A DNA stretch of 55,245 nucleotides from JARYLZ01 sp964388275 (GTDB taxonomy: Bacteria > Bacteroidota > Ignavibacteria > SZUA-365). This document shows positions 8,267 to 17,158 of this stretch, piece by piece. Below the pieces are notes generated by a model, which did no database searches, was not told the DNA's origin, and worked only from the letters and a program-made list of their open reading frames with translations. The stretch is from NCBI GenBank assembly GCA_964388275.1, contig CAYLZD010000027.1, forward strand, positions 1 to 55,245. The letters are read 5' to 3'. The position numbers were made by a program, and so were the translations under genes. Each line of letters begins with the position of its first letter. Position 1 is the first letter of the stretch.

Positions 8267-9223
8267 TCAGACTATGTGAGATTCTCTCTGACGCAGAACG
8301 ATTCGGGCGTTTCGACGCAGCGACGCCGCGCCGGCGCGGAGGACGGCGCTTCCCGCGAAGCTTTCCGCGAAGTCCGCGTCGCTTATTCCGGCGGCCTCGC
8401 GCAAGTCGAGCCCTGCCGCATGTTCCCGCGGCTCGAAGGCCTTCACCGCGCTCGCCGCGGGTTTGCCGTTCCAGGGGCAGACCTCCTGGCAGATGTCGCA
8501 GCCGAATATCCATCCCCGGTAATCCATCGACGCTTCGGAGTCGTCTTCATCACCCTCGCGTTCTATGGTGAGATAAGATAGGCAACGGCCCGCGTCAAGC
8601 CGGTAAGGCTCGATTATCGCGCCGGTCGGACAGGATTCGATGCATTTTGTGCAGGCGCCGCAGAGATCGGCCTCGGGAGTGTCGGGCGCGAATTCCACAT
8701 TGCAGAGGACCGTCGCGAGGAACACCCATGAGCCGAACTCCCGGGTGATCATTACCGTATGCTTCCCCTGCCATCCGACTCCGGAGCGCACGGCCCAGGC
8801 CTTTTCCATCACCGGACCTGAATCGACATAGGATTTGCAGCGGGCGCCGGGATGCGTGCCGGTTATTTCCCTCTCGAGGCCGTCGAGCATGCCCCTGAGC
8901 ACCGCGTGATAATCCCCGCCCCGGGCGTAGCGCGCGATTTTTCCCTCGAACTCGTTCACTTCACGGCCGGAGGGGTAATGGTAGTTGACGGCCAGCGAAA
9001 TGACCGAGGCCGCGTCAGGCAGGATTTCTTTCGGATCCGCGCGGCGCTTCGCGCTCCGTTCCAACCAACTCATGCCGGCATGGCGTCCAGCGGCCAGCCA
9101 CTCGCGCAGCCGGGCGCCTTCTTCCTCCAATACTTCCGCACGGGCGAAGCCGATGCGCGAAAAACCGAGGGCGAGCGCGCGCTTGCGCAGCTCGTCGGTG
9201 GCGTAGCGCGCGCCGCTCACCAT
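8267..9223 (-). CDS. queG: Epoxyqueuosine reductase
   Basis: 318 residues. N-terminal cobalamin-binding type domain (GFSRIGFARA... then a MSWLERSAKRRADP segment), then two [4Fe-4S] motifs: CGACTKCIESCPTGAI and CDICQEVCPWN, as in QueG. It catalyses the last step of queuosine formation in tRNA, reducing epoxyqueuosine with B12. It is shorter than forms with C-terminal HEAT repeats but normal for the minimal QueG. Its start overlaps the Rieske gene stop by 7 bases. No queA, tgt or queF is seen here, and the PTPS gene at 31 kb is of a different subtype from QueD. Confidence 0.92.
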   Translation of the reverse strand: MVSGARYATDELRKRALALGFSRIGFARAEVLEEEGARLREWLAAGRHAGMSWLERSAKRRADPKEILPDAASVISLAVNYHYPSGREVNEFEGKIARYARGGDYHAVLRGMLDGLEREITGTHPGARCKSYVDSGPVMEKAWAVRSGVGWQGKHTVMITREFGSWVFLATVLCNVEFAPDTPEADLCGACTKCIESCPTGAIIEPYRLDAGRCLSYLTIEREGDEDDSEASMDYRGWIFGCDICQEVCPWNGKPAASAVKAFEPREHAAGLDLREAAGISDADFAESFAGSAVLRAGAASLRRNARIVLRQRESHIV

Positions 9224-9561
9224 CCGCTCTCCGCTTCGTCCTCGGGAATGCGAACGAAGATTTCTCCGTCTTCCAGCAGCAGTTCGTAATTGCGCAGGCG
9301 GCCGCTGCTTTCCACAGCCGCGCCGGTGGTAATATCAAAACGCCAGCCGTGCATTGGACAGGTTACAACAGCGCCTTCCAGCTTTCCCTCAGACAGCACC
9401 GGAGCATGCTGATGCGGACAGATGTTCGAGACGGCGTAATACCGGCCGTCGACGCGGAAAAGAGCGATCTCATGCCCGTTTATCTCTCCGGACAAAACTC
9501 CGTTCCGCATCAAATCCGCCTCGGCCGCTATTCTGACGAATCCTTTTTTCATTTCAGCCAC
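9217..9561 (-). CDS. Small Rieske [2Fe-2S] ferredoxin-like protein
   Basis: 114 residues, a stand-alone Rieske domain. Ligands are visible as CPHQHA near residue 48 and CPMHGW near residue 67, the C-x-H ... C-x-x-H pattern. No signal peptide, so probably a cytosolic electron carrier or the small subunit of an oxygenase/nitrite-reductase-like enzyme. No partner large subunit is encoded nearby. The gene overlaps queG by 7 bases; Rieske ferredoxin feeding electrons to QueG is possible but is only inferred from position. Confidence 0.88.
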   Translation of the reverse strand: MAEMKKGFVRIAAEADLMRNGVLSGEINGHEIALFRVDGRYYAVSNICPHQHAPVLSEGKLEGAVVTCPMHGWRFDITTGAAVESSGRLRNYELLLEDGEIFVRIPEDEAESGW

Positions 9562-9625
9562 GGCATATATGCATCGACGTATTGTGATCCGGCACTGCGA
9601 ACCTGATTTTACGAGCTGTCGCCGA

Positions 9626-10504
9626 TTATCGTTCCTGCGTTTCGGCCGCGGAGGCCAGTTCCTCCGCGCTTCCCTTAAGCAGGGCTGCGAAACCCTTCGG
9701 GGTTTTGGTTACCGTGGCAGCTTCCGTGTGCGGATCGTGTTCGAATATCAGTATGTCACCTTTTTCCGCCGCTTCATCCAGAAGTCGCTGCTTTTCCGCG
9801 AGTGTCAGCAACGGCTGCAGATCATATCCCATGATGTAAGGCGCGGGTATGTGAGCGCTCATCGGCACAAGATCGGCGCAATACACGAGAGAGCGGCCGG
9901 CGTGGCGCAATCTCACGAGCTGCTGCGCGGGCGTATGTCCTTCCACCACCTCGAGAAAAAATCCGGGAAAGAGTTCCGTGGCACCGTCGTGCAGGGCCAG
10001 CATTTCCCACTCGCGCAATGGGACATAATTGTCCGGAATATAGCTCGCCTTGTCCCGGTCCGACGGCTTCAGCGCCCATTCCCATTGCCGGCGCTGCACG
10101 TGATGCGCCGCCTTCGGAAAGGCGGGCGCCAGTCCGTCCTCCGTCTTCTTCACGGCGCCGCCGGCATGGTCGAAATGCAGGTGGGTGAGAACGACGTCGG
10201 TTATGTCCTCCGGCTTCAGTCCCGCCTCGGCGAGTTGTGCTTCAAGGGAATACCTGGAGTAATCGATCGAATAAATGTCGCGCAGTTTGCTGCCGCCCTT
10301 TTCCCCCGCGCCGGTGTCGACGAGTATGTTCCGGTCACGCGTGCGGACGAGCAGGGCGCGCATGGTCATTTCGATTCTGTTCTGTTCGTCGGGAGGGTTC
10401 GTGCGGCTCCAGAGATTCCGCGGAACGACTCCGAACATGGCGCCGCCGTCGAGGCGGAGGTCGCCGCCGCGTATGGGATGAACTGTAAATGAGCCGAAGC
10501 GCAT
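9626..10504 (-). CDS. MBL-fold metallo-hydrolase
   Basis: 292 residues. The metallo-beta-lactamase signature is seen as TDVVLTHLHFDHAGGA at about residues 100-115, with further ligands in EGHTPAQQLV and FEHDPHTEAAT. The arrangement suits the AttM/quorum-quenching lactonase-like or general hydrolase branch; the substrate cannot be deduced. No signal peptide. It is between a ferredoxin gene and the Rieske gene on the same strand. Start ATG at 10504 chosen because the domain begins right after (RFGSFTVHPI). Confidence 0.85.
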   Translation of the reverse strand: MRFGSFTVHPIRGGDLRLDGGAMFGVVPRNLWSRTNPPDEQNRIEMTMRALLVRTRDRNILVDTGAGEKGGSKLRDIYSIDYSRYSLEAQLAEAGLKPEDITDVVLTHLHFDHAGGAVKKTEDGLAPAFPKAAHHVQRRQWEWALKPSDRDKASYIPDNYVPLREWEMLALHDGATELFPGFFLEVVEGHTPAQQLVRLRHAGRSLVYCADLVPMSAHIPAPYIMGYDLQPLLTLAEKQRLLDEAAEKGDILIFEHDPHTEAATVTKTPKGFAALLKGSAEELASAAETQER

Positions 10505-10606
10505 GGCGTGTGGGTGAAGGTTAATTAACGGCTTCGCGGGGTCCGGGAACAGGAAGGGAGGCCCGCTTTGATTTCGGACCTCCCCGGCTTATGGAAATAC
10601 AGCTTC

Positions 10607-10939
10607 TCAGCGGCCGAGAGAGTCGAGATGCTTGACCTTGGCCACGAGCTGCTCTTCGGTCTCCACGTGCTTCGGATCCGGCAGGCAGCAGTCGACCGGG
10701 CACACCGCGGCGCACTGCGGTTCATCGTGGAACGTCTTGCATTCCGTGCATTTGTCGGGCACGATATAGAAGAAATCGGCCGACCAGAAACCGGTGGCGC
10801 CCGACGGCGCTGCGTCGTCCGGACCGTAAGTCTTGCCGGCCAGCGTCCAGTTGGCGCCGCCTTCATAGATGGCATTGTTCGGACATTCCGGTTCGCAAGC
10901 GCCGCAGTTGATGCATTCTTCCGTGATGTAAATGGCCAT
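10607..10939 (-). CDS. Dicluster [4Fe-4S] ferredoxin, Allochromatium type
   Basis: 110 residues. First cluster motif C9-x2-C12-x2-C15-x3-C19 (CINCGACEPECP). Second motif has the longer spacing C-x2-C-x8-C-x3-C (CTECKTFHDEPQCAAVCP), which together with a C-terminal helix is typical of the Allochromatium vinosum-type 2[4Fe-4S] ferredoxin. The segment between the clusters (about 45 residues, from NWTLAGKT to FFYIVPDK) is longer than in minimal ferredoxins. It is a low-potential cytosolic electron carrier. It is followed by the MBL hydrolase and other redox genes on the same strand. Confidence 0.92.
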   Translation of the reverse strand: MAIYITEECINCGACEPECPNNAIYEGGANWTLAGKTYGPDDAAPSGATGFWSADFFYIVPDKCTECKTFHDEPQCAAVCPVDCCLPDPKHVETEEQLVAKVKHLDSLGR

Positions 10940-10981
10940 GTGACCTCCGTTTAACGTTGAAGGTGGAGAAAAATATGGATA

Positions 10982-11341
10982 CTAGAACGAAGTGAGCAAG
11001 GGTACTGAAGCCATGTCGAAGCGCTTCGAGGAATCCGAAATGCAATCTGTGAATTTCCGGCGATGCGCATCGAAAACGGATAATAATTCATCCAAATCGG
11101 CCACCACTGAGGCGGCCTCCGCGGCTTTCAGTTTCGGTATGCCTTTTATGAACAGGCTCTCGGCGCCTTTGTAGTTTCCGTTGGAAGCATGATGATATCC
11201 GACTGCAATCTGTATCATCCCCTGTAGAAACATCCTGGTTGGACCGCTTGCGTCGAACCAAAGCTCTTCCCACTCGTCGTGGCACTCGAAAAAATCGCCG
11301 TTGTTGAAATGCTTTACTCCTTCCAGAAATGCGTCGTTCAT
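10982..11341 (-). CDS. DUF309 domain protein
   Basis: 119 residues. The DUF309 motif is visible as FECHDEWEELW at about residues 18-28, then MFLQGMIQIAVGYHHASNGN at about 37-56, an all-helical fold. Members are found in many bacteria; molecular role unknown. It is the first gene of the minus-strand run that continues with ferredoxin 42 bases downstream, and bshC diverges from it on the other side. Confidence 0.85.
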   Translation of the reverse strand: MNDAFLEGVKHFNNGDFFECHDEWEELWFDASGPTRMFLQGMIQIAVGYHHASNGNYKGAESLFIKGIPKLKAAEAASVVADLDELLSVFDAHRRKFTDCISDSSKRFDMASVPLLTSF

Positions 11342-11483
11342 TTATCGGCCCAACAAATCCAAATTACAAACAAGGGGAACAAGAATCAAAATCAGCTCAT
11401 TAACCGGACGTCAGCGGCAATTCCGGAAACGAGGGGCCGTATTTCCACGAGCACCCGGCATCCCTGAACCGCCGCCGCCGTCC

Positions 11484-11512
11484 TTGCCTCCCCGCCCGGA
11501 CCCTTGTATATT
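11484..11512 (+). promoter_or_regulatory. Candidate sigma70-type promoter for bshC
   Basis: TTGCCT at 11484-11489 and TATATT at 11507-11512 with a 17-base spacer. Transcription would start near 11519, giving a leader of about 20 bases before the bshC ATG at 11540. Its presence argues against the longer reading of bshC from a TTG at 11504, which would begin inside the promoter. Confidence 0.5.
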
Positions 11513-11539
11513 CGGTGTAATCAAGCACACAATCCTCCC

Positions 11540-13168
11540 ATGCTCACTCTCCCTTTCAACGCGGTACCAGGCAACACGAGACTATTCACGGATTACTGCA
11601 ACGGCGGGTCCGATGCCCGGAAATTCTTCGTCGGGCATTATTCCGACCCGCTTGCATACGAGACCCACGTTCAAATACTGGCCGGCCGCGCCTACTTCAG
11701 GCTGGAACTCTCTCAGGTCCTGACGGAACAGAATAGGCGATTCGGGCCGTCCCCGATCGCGTCCGCGAATATCACACGCCTGACCGAGCCCACGACCTTC
11801 TGCGTGCTCACAGGCCAGCAGACCGGCCTGTTTACCGGGCCTTTGTACACGATTTACAAGGCTTTGACGGCGAAGCGCCTTGCCGCCTGGCTGAGCGACC
11901 GCTTCCCGGGATTCACGTTCATACCGGTATTCTGGCTCGAAGCCGATGATCATGACCTCGAAGAAGCCGGTCGGCTCGGACTGATCTCGGCCGACAATGA
12001 CCTCGTGAACATCAACTATCACGAGCCCGCCGAGGATGAACCGCGAAACGTGCTGCCGGTCGGCGCCATGCCGCTCGACAACCGCATAGAAAATGTTTTC
12101 ACCCGGCTCGAAGCCGCACTGCCGCAAACGGACTTCACGCATGATACGCTGGAAACTGCGCGGACCGCCTGGAGGCCCGGCGCTACTTTCGCCGAAGCCT
12201 TCGCGCGCATGTTCAATTCGCTCTTCCCGGAATCCGGCATCGTCTTCGCCGACTCCTCGGATCCGAAACTAAAAAAGCTGCTGACACCCGTGATTCTGCA
12301 GGAACTGGAAACCTGGCCTGCCTCGGGCGAGGAAGTCATAAAACGGAGCGCCGAACTCGAACAGCGTTATCACGCGCAGGTGAAGCCCAGAGCAGTCAAC
12401 CTCTTCTTCCTGCACAAGGGCGGCCGCTATCCGGTGGAACCGAGCGAGTACGGTTTTTTCCTCCGCGGCAGCAGGCAGCGCTATACCAAGGAGGAATTGC
12501 TGGAGATCGCGGACAACAACCCGGAGTTCTTCAGCCCGAATGTGTTGTTACGGCCAATATTTCAGGACTTCCTCTTCCCGACAGCCGCCATCGTGGCCGG
12601 ACCGGCCGAAGTCGCCTATTTCGCCCAATTACAGCCGGTCTACGACCATTTCCGCATCCCGATGCCCGTCATTTTCCCTCGCGCCAGCATTACAATAGTC
12701 GAGCAGAAAATCCGCAAGCTTTTCAACAAATTCGAGCTCAGTTACGCCGGAATGTTCGAGCCGCCCGAAGAGCTGTACCGTTCGCTGCCTGCCTCGCACG
12801 ACACCGACGGCGACGCGGCGGCATTTGAGCGCATAAAGGCCGAAATCGAAGCCGCTGTGTCCCGCCTCCCCGATATCGGAGCGAAACACATGCCGCGGCT
12901 TTCGGGTCCCGCGGGCGACACGGCCGCAAACATCCGCAGATATCTCTCCATGTTCGAGGAACGTCTTCTCCAGGCCAGGCGCGAGCGCGACACCGTCGTC
13001 CAGCGCCAGCTGGAGAAAATGAACGTGTATCTCGCCCCAGGAGGCAAGGCGCAGGAACGGGTCCTGAATATTGTGACGTATCTCAACCGCTACGGCCGCG
13101 GCCTGCTGCCGCAAATAGAGGAGTTCTGCGTCCCCTTCCCGGCCGAGCATCGCCTGCTTCTGCTCTGA
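11540..13168 (+). CDS. bshC: Putative cysteine ligase BshC (bacillithiol synthesis)
   Basis: 542 residues from the ATG at 11540 (MLTLPFN...). The BshC hallmarks are a TTFCVLTGQQTGLFTGPLYT segment near residues 85-105, FWLEADDHDLEEA near 130-142, and a long C-terminal coiled-coil-like helix. BshC joins cysteine to glucosaminyl-malate to give bacillithiol, the main low-molecular-weight thiol in Firmicutes, Deinococcus and Bacteroidota/Chlorobi. bshA and bshB are not in the window. The alternative start at 11504 is rejected because it reads through the predicted promoter. Length agrees with the family. Confidence 0.93.
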   Translation: MLTLPFNAVPGNTRLFTDYCNGGSDARKFFVGHYSDPLAYETHVQILAGRAYFRLELSQVLTEQNRRFGPSPIASANITRLTEPTTFCVLTGQQTGLFTGPLYTIYKALTAKRLAAWLSDRFPGFTFIPVFWLEADDHDLEEAGRLGLISADNDLVNINYHEPAEDEPRNVLPVGAMPLDNRIENVFTRLEAALPQTDFTHDTLETARTAWRPGATFAEAFARMFNSLFPESGIVFADSSDPKLKKLLTPVILQELETWPASGEEVIKRSAELEQRYHAQVKPRAVNLFFLHKGGRYPVEPSEYGFFLRGSRQRYTKEELLEIADNNPEFFSPNVLLRPIFQDFLFPTAAIVAGPAEVAYFAQLQPVYDHFRIPMPVIFPRASITIVEQKIRKLFNKFELSYAGMFEPPEELYRSLPASHDTDGDAAAFERIKAEIEAAVSRLPDIGAKHMPRLSGPAGDTAANIRRYLSMFEERLLQARRERDTVVQRQLEKMNVYLAPGGKAQERVLNIVTYLNRYGRGLLPQIEEFCVPFPAEHRLLLL

Positions 13169-13232
13169 ACGCGTCCATCAGTCTCACGGCCGCCCGGCGC
13201 GACTCCTCCGAACAAGCGTCTCCGGCGCATGG

Positions 13233-15302
13233 TCATTCCCCTTTTCTTTCGATCACGAGGTTGACCGTCCTGTTGTAAAACCGCTTTTCGGGGAGATTGT
13301 TCTCGAATATCGGCTGTTCCTCGCCGACTCCTTCAGCGGTGACATCCTCGGAGGGAAGCGATCCGAGCATCCTGTCCTCGAGAATCTTGCGGACTTCGTC
13401 GGCCCTGTTGCGCGACAGCGTGAGGTTGTATTCGTTGCTTCCGATCGCATCCGTGTATCCGGTGATGCGCACGAGCGCCGGCGGCGTTATTCGCGGAAAG
13501 ACGTATTCCTGCATGATCTTCTCGTTTGCCGCACCGGGCGTGAACACGTCGAAGGGAAACAGAATGAGGCTGATCTTTTCGCGCGTTATGCCGTCCTCCA
13601 TCGTTATGTTTCTCTTCCGCTCGCGCCGCACCTCGCTGACCCTCACGGCAGGCGCCCCGGCGCGCGCCTCGTCGCCCGCGGCGTCGCGTATCTCGATCAC
13701 GATGCCGAGGTCTCCGCTGCTCGCCGGAACCTCGCCGCGCTGATTCTTCCAATTCCATGTCATCTGCCGTTCGAGCTGCGCGCCGGAGCGCGAGTCGAAC
13801 ACTTCGCCGTTCTGCGTCACGGTCAGCTTCCATGAATCCAGCCCCTCGGGAGCGTCCGCTTCCGGATGCAATGTGATGCTTGCCGGTGTGACGCCGGCGG
13901 TGCGTCTTACGAAGGTGACGGGTTTGAGTATTTCCCAATCATCCGAAGTTATCTCGGCGCGGCTGTTCTCGGTTCTCCCGTCCTCCTCGCGCGAGGTTGA
14001 AGGGGTCGGCGGAAGCGTCCCCGAAGCGACGGTTATGCGGTCTTCGCCGATTCCCCATACGGAAGTCAGGTACGATTTGACGGCGCGGGCCCTGTCCATC
14101 GCGAGAGCGCTGTTCCTGCGCTCGGGTCCGTGATCGTTCACGTACCCGTTGACCGTAATCCGCGCGGCGATCCGCTTCGACATGCGGCTGCCCAACACGT
14201 TCAACATCGTGTAGTAGAAATCTATCGCGCCGCCCTCCACGGCCGCCTCGTCGAAGCGGGCCGCGGCCTCGGAGGTCAACGCCGTGTAGCGCGGCGGAAT
14301 GGCGGAGGACCCCTGATCGAAGAATACATAGGGAAGCAGAGGGAAGGTCTCTCGCACGATATCTTCTTCCATTACCAGCTTGTCCGTTGAAGCCCTCAAT
14401 GTGACGCTTGGTCCCGCCTTGAATTTGTAACGGACCTCGTAGCCCTTTGCTACGATCTTCTCCGCGATTTCCTCGAAGATTCCGCGCAGTTCCTTGGCTC
14501 GGCGCGCCTGGAAATGCTGTCCTCCCGAGCCGAACGCCAAGTCGATCAGAAAATTGTTCGCTTCCGTCAGATAGTCTATCGTGAAGAAAACAGTCCCCTG
14601 TTTATCGGTCCGGAGCGCCGTTTCGGGCTCCACAATGCTTGCATTGTCGGCGCCGTCGCTGAATACTATGGCGAAACTCCTGTCCACCTTCCCCGTGTCG
14701 GCGGCTATCTGTTGCACGGCGCTGTAAACCCCGTCGTACAGATAAGTCCTTCTCGTAAGCAGCCGTTCCACCAGCATCCTGTTCGCATACTCCACCGCCC
14801 TGTTCTTGTCGTAGGTGTACGGCAGTCGCACGACGGGCAGGCCTTTTCCGTTGTGCTCGTAAGCCGGATTCTCGATGCTCTGTTCGGTGAAGAACAGTAC
14901 CGAAACCCGCACCGCGGGACTGAACTTCCTCATCACATCCGCCAGCGTGCTTCTCAGCATGTCGAGATGCGGACTCATGGACTGGCTGTTGTCGACCATG
15001 ATGATGACCCGCATCACGGTGCTCTCGACCGAGGTCAATTCCTTTACGGAAAGTATTTCGGCCTTTTTCCTGCCCCGCTCTATGACGAAATCCCTTACCG
15101 TCAATCCCGCGATGTGCTCGCCGGTTTTATTCACCGGCCTTGTGATCAGAGCGCCGGGATCAGCGTTGTCCAGGACGATGAATTCGGATTTTGCGCTTTC
15201 CGGTCTTGTGCACCGGAGCGTCAGAGGTTCGGCCAGTTGCGCCGCTGCCGCCGCCGACATCAGCAGCGCCAGTGTCAATGTGGATGAAAATCCCGCTTTC
15301 AT
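13233..15302 (-). CDS. VWA-domain protein with two C-terminal OmpA-like domains
   Basis: 689 residues with a signal peptide (hydrophobic LTLALLMSAAAAAQ). A von Willebrand A domain spans about 95-290 with a MIDAS motif DNSQS at 104-108 and FSDGAD later. Two OmpA-like stretches follow: one at about 335-435 (VFFDQGSSAIPPRY..., then a helix with RARAVKSYL) and one at about 575-685 (LFPFDVFTPG..., ITGYTDAIGSNEYN, LSRNRADEVRKIL, NRTVNLVIE). Between them lies a beta-rich spacer. OmpA domains bind peptidoglycan and VWA domains bind protein partners through a metal, so a periplasmic or outer-membrane scaffold is likely. It starts 19 bases after the glycosyltransferase stop. Exact role unknown. Confidence 0.82.
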   Translation of the reverse strand: MKAGFSSTLTLALLMSAAAAAQLAEPLTLRCTRPESAKSEFIVLDNADPGALITRPVNKTGEHIAGLTVRDFVIERGRKKAEILSVKELTSVESTVMRVIIMVDNSQSMSPHLDMLRSTLADVMRKFSPAVRVSVLFFTEQSIENPAYEHNGKGLPVVRLPYTYDKNRAVEYANRMLVERLLTRRTYLYDGVYSAVQQIAADTGKVDRSFAIVFSDGADNASIVEPETALRTDKQGTVFFTIDYLTEANNFLIDLAFGSGGQHFQARRAKELRGIFEEIAEKIVAKGYEVRYKFKAGPSVTLRASTDKLVMEEDIVRETFPLLPYVFFDQGSSAIPPRYTALTSEAAARFDEAAVEGGAIDFYYTMLNVLGSRMSKRIAARITVNGYVNDHGPERRNSALAMDRARAVKSYLTSVWGIGEDRITVASGTLPPTPSTSREEDGRTENSRAEITSDDWEILKPVTFVRRTAGVTPASITLHPEADAPEGLDSWKLTVTQNGEVFDSRSGAQLERQMTWNWKNQRGEVPASSGDLGIVIEIRDAAGDEARAGAPAVRVSEVRRERKRNITMEDGITREKISLILFPFDVFTPGAANEKIMQEYVFPRITPPALVRITGYTDAIGSNEYNLTLSRNRADEVRKILEDRMLGSLPSEDVTAEGVGEEQPIFENNLPEKRFYNRTVNLVIERKGE

Positions 15303-15321
15303 AACTGCCTCCTGTGCATCA

Positions 15322-16422
15322 TCAGAGTTTCCGGCCTTTCCAGTTCACCCTGCCCGTGAGCAGGACCACGAAGGGCAGCAAGCTCACGTACAGGACGTAG
15401 TAGAGTTCGAACAACGGAAAATACCTGAAAAGACGCCGTTGGCGCAACACTTTCAGAGTGCCGTAAAGCAGAAAGGCGTCTCCTGCGCATTTTCCAGCTA
15501 TGCCCGCGAGATATGCCATCAGCGGAAAGCCCGTCCATGGCAGGGCCAGCACGGCCACGCTCATCAGGAAGCCGACGCTCATTATGGCGAAACCGAGCGG
15601 ATGAATTTTCAGCCCGCCTTTGCCCCAGCGCTTCTTCTGAAGATACAGCTCGCGCAGATCGGCGCAAGGAGCGCTCCACACCAGCGTTTCCTTCCGCAGC
15701 GGATATCGGATTTTCCAGCGGGTGCGGTATCCTATCGCCTTGAAGAGTGCGAAGTCTTCCGTGACGCTGAAACCAACTCCGGCGTACCCGCCCACGTCGT
15801 CGTACGCCTGCCGGCGGAAGGACATGTTGTTGCCGACGGCGCTGAGCGGAAGCGACCAGCCCACGCCCGCCGAGGCGATGGAAAGCATGTAAGCCCAGTC
15901 GACCGACTGCATGCCGGCAAATTGCCCATCCGTCTTCAGCAGCGTGAAGCCGCAGACACAGCCGGTATCCGCCGCATACTGCCTCACGGTTTCGGCCACC
16001 CAGCCGGGCGGCGCCTCGCAGTCGGCATCCGTGGTCATTATTATTTCGCCGCGCGATTGCTCGATCGCCTGCGCGACCGCGTTCGCCTTGCCCTTCATGC
16101 CGTGCACGACACCCTCGGTCCGCAAAGTGCACAGCGCGGGCATGCGGTCGCGCCAGGTCTGCATGCGCTGCCATGTGTCGTCGGTCGAATTGTCGTCGAT
16201 CGCAATGATCTCCAGCTTTTCACCGGGATACTCGAGACGGGCAAGACTTGCAAGGCAGGAGTCGATATTCCGGCTCTCGTTCCTGGCGGCGATTATTACG
16301 CTCACCGGAGGAAGATCCTCGCTCGCCCTGCCCCGGCGGGCGCGCGAGATCCCGACTCTGAAGAAGATGATCTTCAGGAGATACACACAAAGCAATATCC
16401 AGAAAGCCGCGAGCAGTGTCAT
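15322..16422 (-). CDS. Membrane glycosyltransferase family 2
   Basis: 366 residues. N-terminal transmembrane helix, then a GT-A fold: PPVSVIIAARNESRNIDSCL at about 40-59, ITTDADCE (the DxD metal site) near 130, a SVTEDFALFKA segment near 215 and a KKRWGKGG (Q/RxxRW-like) segment near 260. Two or more membrane helices close the protein. The design matches processive or polyprenol-type GT2 enzymes. With the adjacent polysaccharide deacetylase it could build an extracellular polysaccharide; the sugar is unknown. Confidence 0.88.
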   Translation of the reverse strand: MTLLAAFWILLCVYLLKIIFFRVGISRARRGRASEDLPPVSVIIAARNESRNIDSCLASLARLEYPGEKLEIIAIDDNSTDDTWQRMQTWRDRMPALCTLRTEGVVHGMKGKANAVAQAIEQSRGEIIMTTDADCEAPPGWVAETVRQYAADTGCVCGFTLLKTDGQFAGMQSVDWAYMLSIASAGVGWSLPLSAVGNNMSFRRQAYDDVGGYAGVGFSVTEDFALFKAIGYRTRWKIRYPLRKETLVWSAPCADLRELYLQKKRWGKGGLKIHPLGFAIMSVGFLMSVAVLALPWTGFPLMAYLAGIAGKCAGDAFLLYGTLKVLRQRRLFRYFPLFELYYVLYVSLLPFVVLLTGRVNWKGRKL

Positions 16423-16440
16423 TTCAAAAAACCTTTCCTT

Positions 16441-17082
16441 TTACAGCGGCGCCGCGTTCAGGTGTTTCTCATCCAACACTTTACTCAAGGCGCGTATAAA
16501 TCCGTCGATGCGGCCGGCGGTCTTCTGATTGTCGTGCAACACCAGTATGTCGCCTCCGCGCAGTCTTTTTCTCAGGAAACCTTCCATCCACCCCTGCGTC
16601 ACCTCGGGCAGAAAATCGCAGGGCATGCGGTTCCAGAGAACGAGCCGCATTCCGAGATCTTCGAGCACGGCGCCCGCGTCCGCTTTCCAGCTTCCGAAAG
16701 GCGGTCTGAAACATTTTGGACGCGCCCCCGCGGCGCAGGCTATAGCCTCGTTGGTCCTTTGTATCGACAAGCCGATTTCCTGGAGGACCGATGCTCTCAT
16801 CCTGCTGTGAGTCCAGCCGTGGTTGCCGAGCTCGTGCCCGGCTTCGCCGCAACGCCTCACCAGATCGGGCCGGGCCTCGGCGGCCTCGCCTGTCATGAAA
16901 AACGCCGCACGCAGACCGCAGACCTCCAGCGCGTCCAGAGCCCGCGGCGTCGCGGGGTCGTGCGGTCCGTCGTCGAGCGTCAAGGCCACCGAGCTTGTGT
17001 CCGCCACCTTGCGCTGAGCGCCCGCGTGAAAAAGTGTGAAGATGCCGGCCGCGGCCGAAATCAGGGACGCGCGCGCCTTCAT
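16441..17082 (-). CDS. Polysaccharide deacetylase (NodB domain)
   Basis: 213 residues from an ATG at 17080-17082; the frame extends further upstream but that part is a shadow of the next gene. It has a short hydrophobic N-terminus (possible signal/anchor). NodB motifs: TLDDGPH with Asp37/Asp38, GNHGWTH with metal His88 and His92, FRPPFGSW and ILVLHDN. TLDD instead of the usual TFDD is a mild change. The enzyme removes acetyl groups from a GlcNAc-type polymer in the envelope. It is 18 bases upstream of the GT2 gene, same strand, so likely the same glycan pathway. Confidence 0.9.
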   Translation of the reverse strand: MKARASLISAAAGIFTLFHAGAQRKVADTSSVALTLDDGPHDPATPRALDALEVCGLRAAFFMTGEAAEARPDLVRRCGEAGHELGNHGWTHSRMRASVLQEIGLSIQRTNEAIACAAGARPKCFRPPFGSWKADAGAVLEDLGMRLVLWNRMPCDFLPEVTQGWMEGFLRKRLRGGDILVLHDNQKTAGRIDGFIRALSKVLDEKHLNAAPL

Positions 17083-17158
17083 GTTCCGCTCGCCCGTGCG
17101 CGGACTTCGGCCTGGATATTCCCGGAGGCCGGTTTCGCTGTTGTACGCTCCGCCATGC

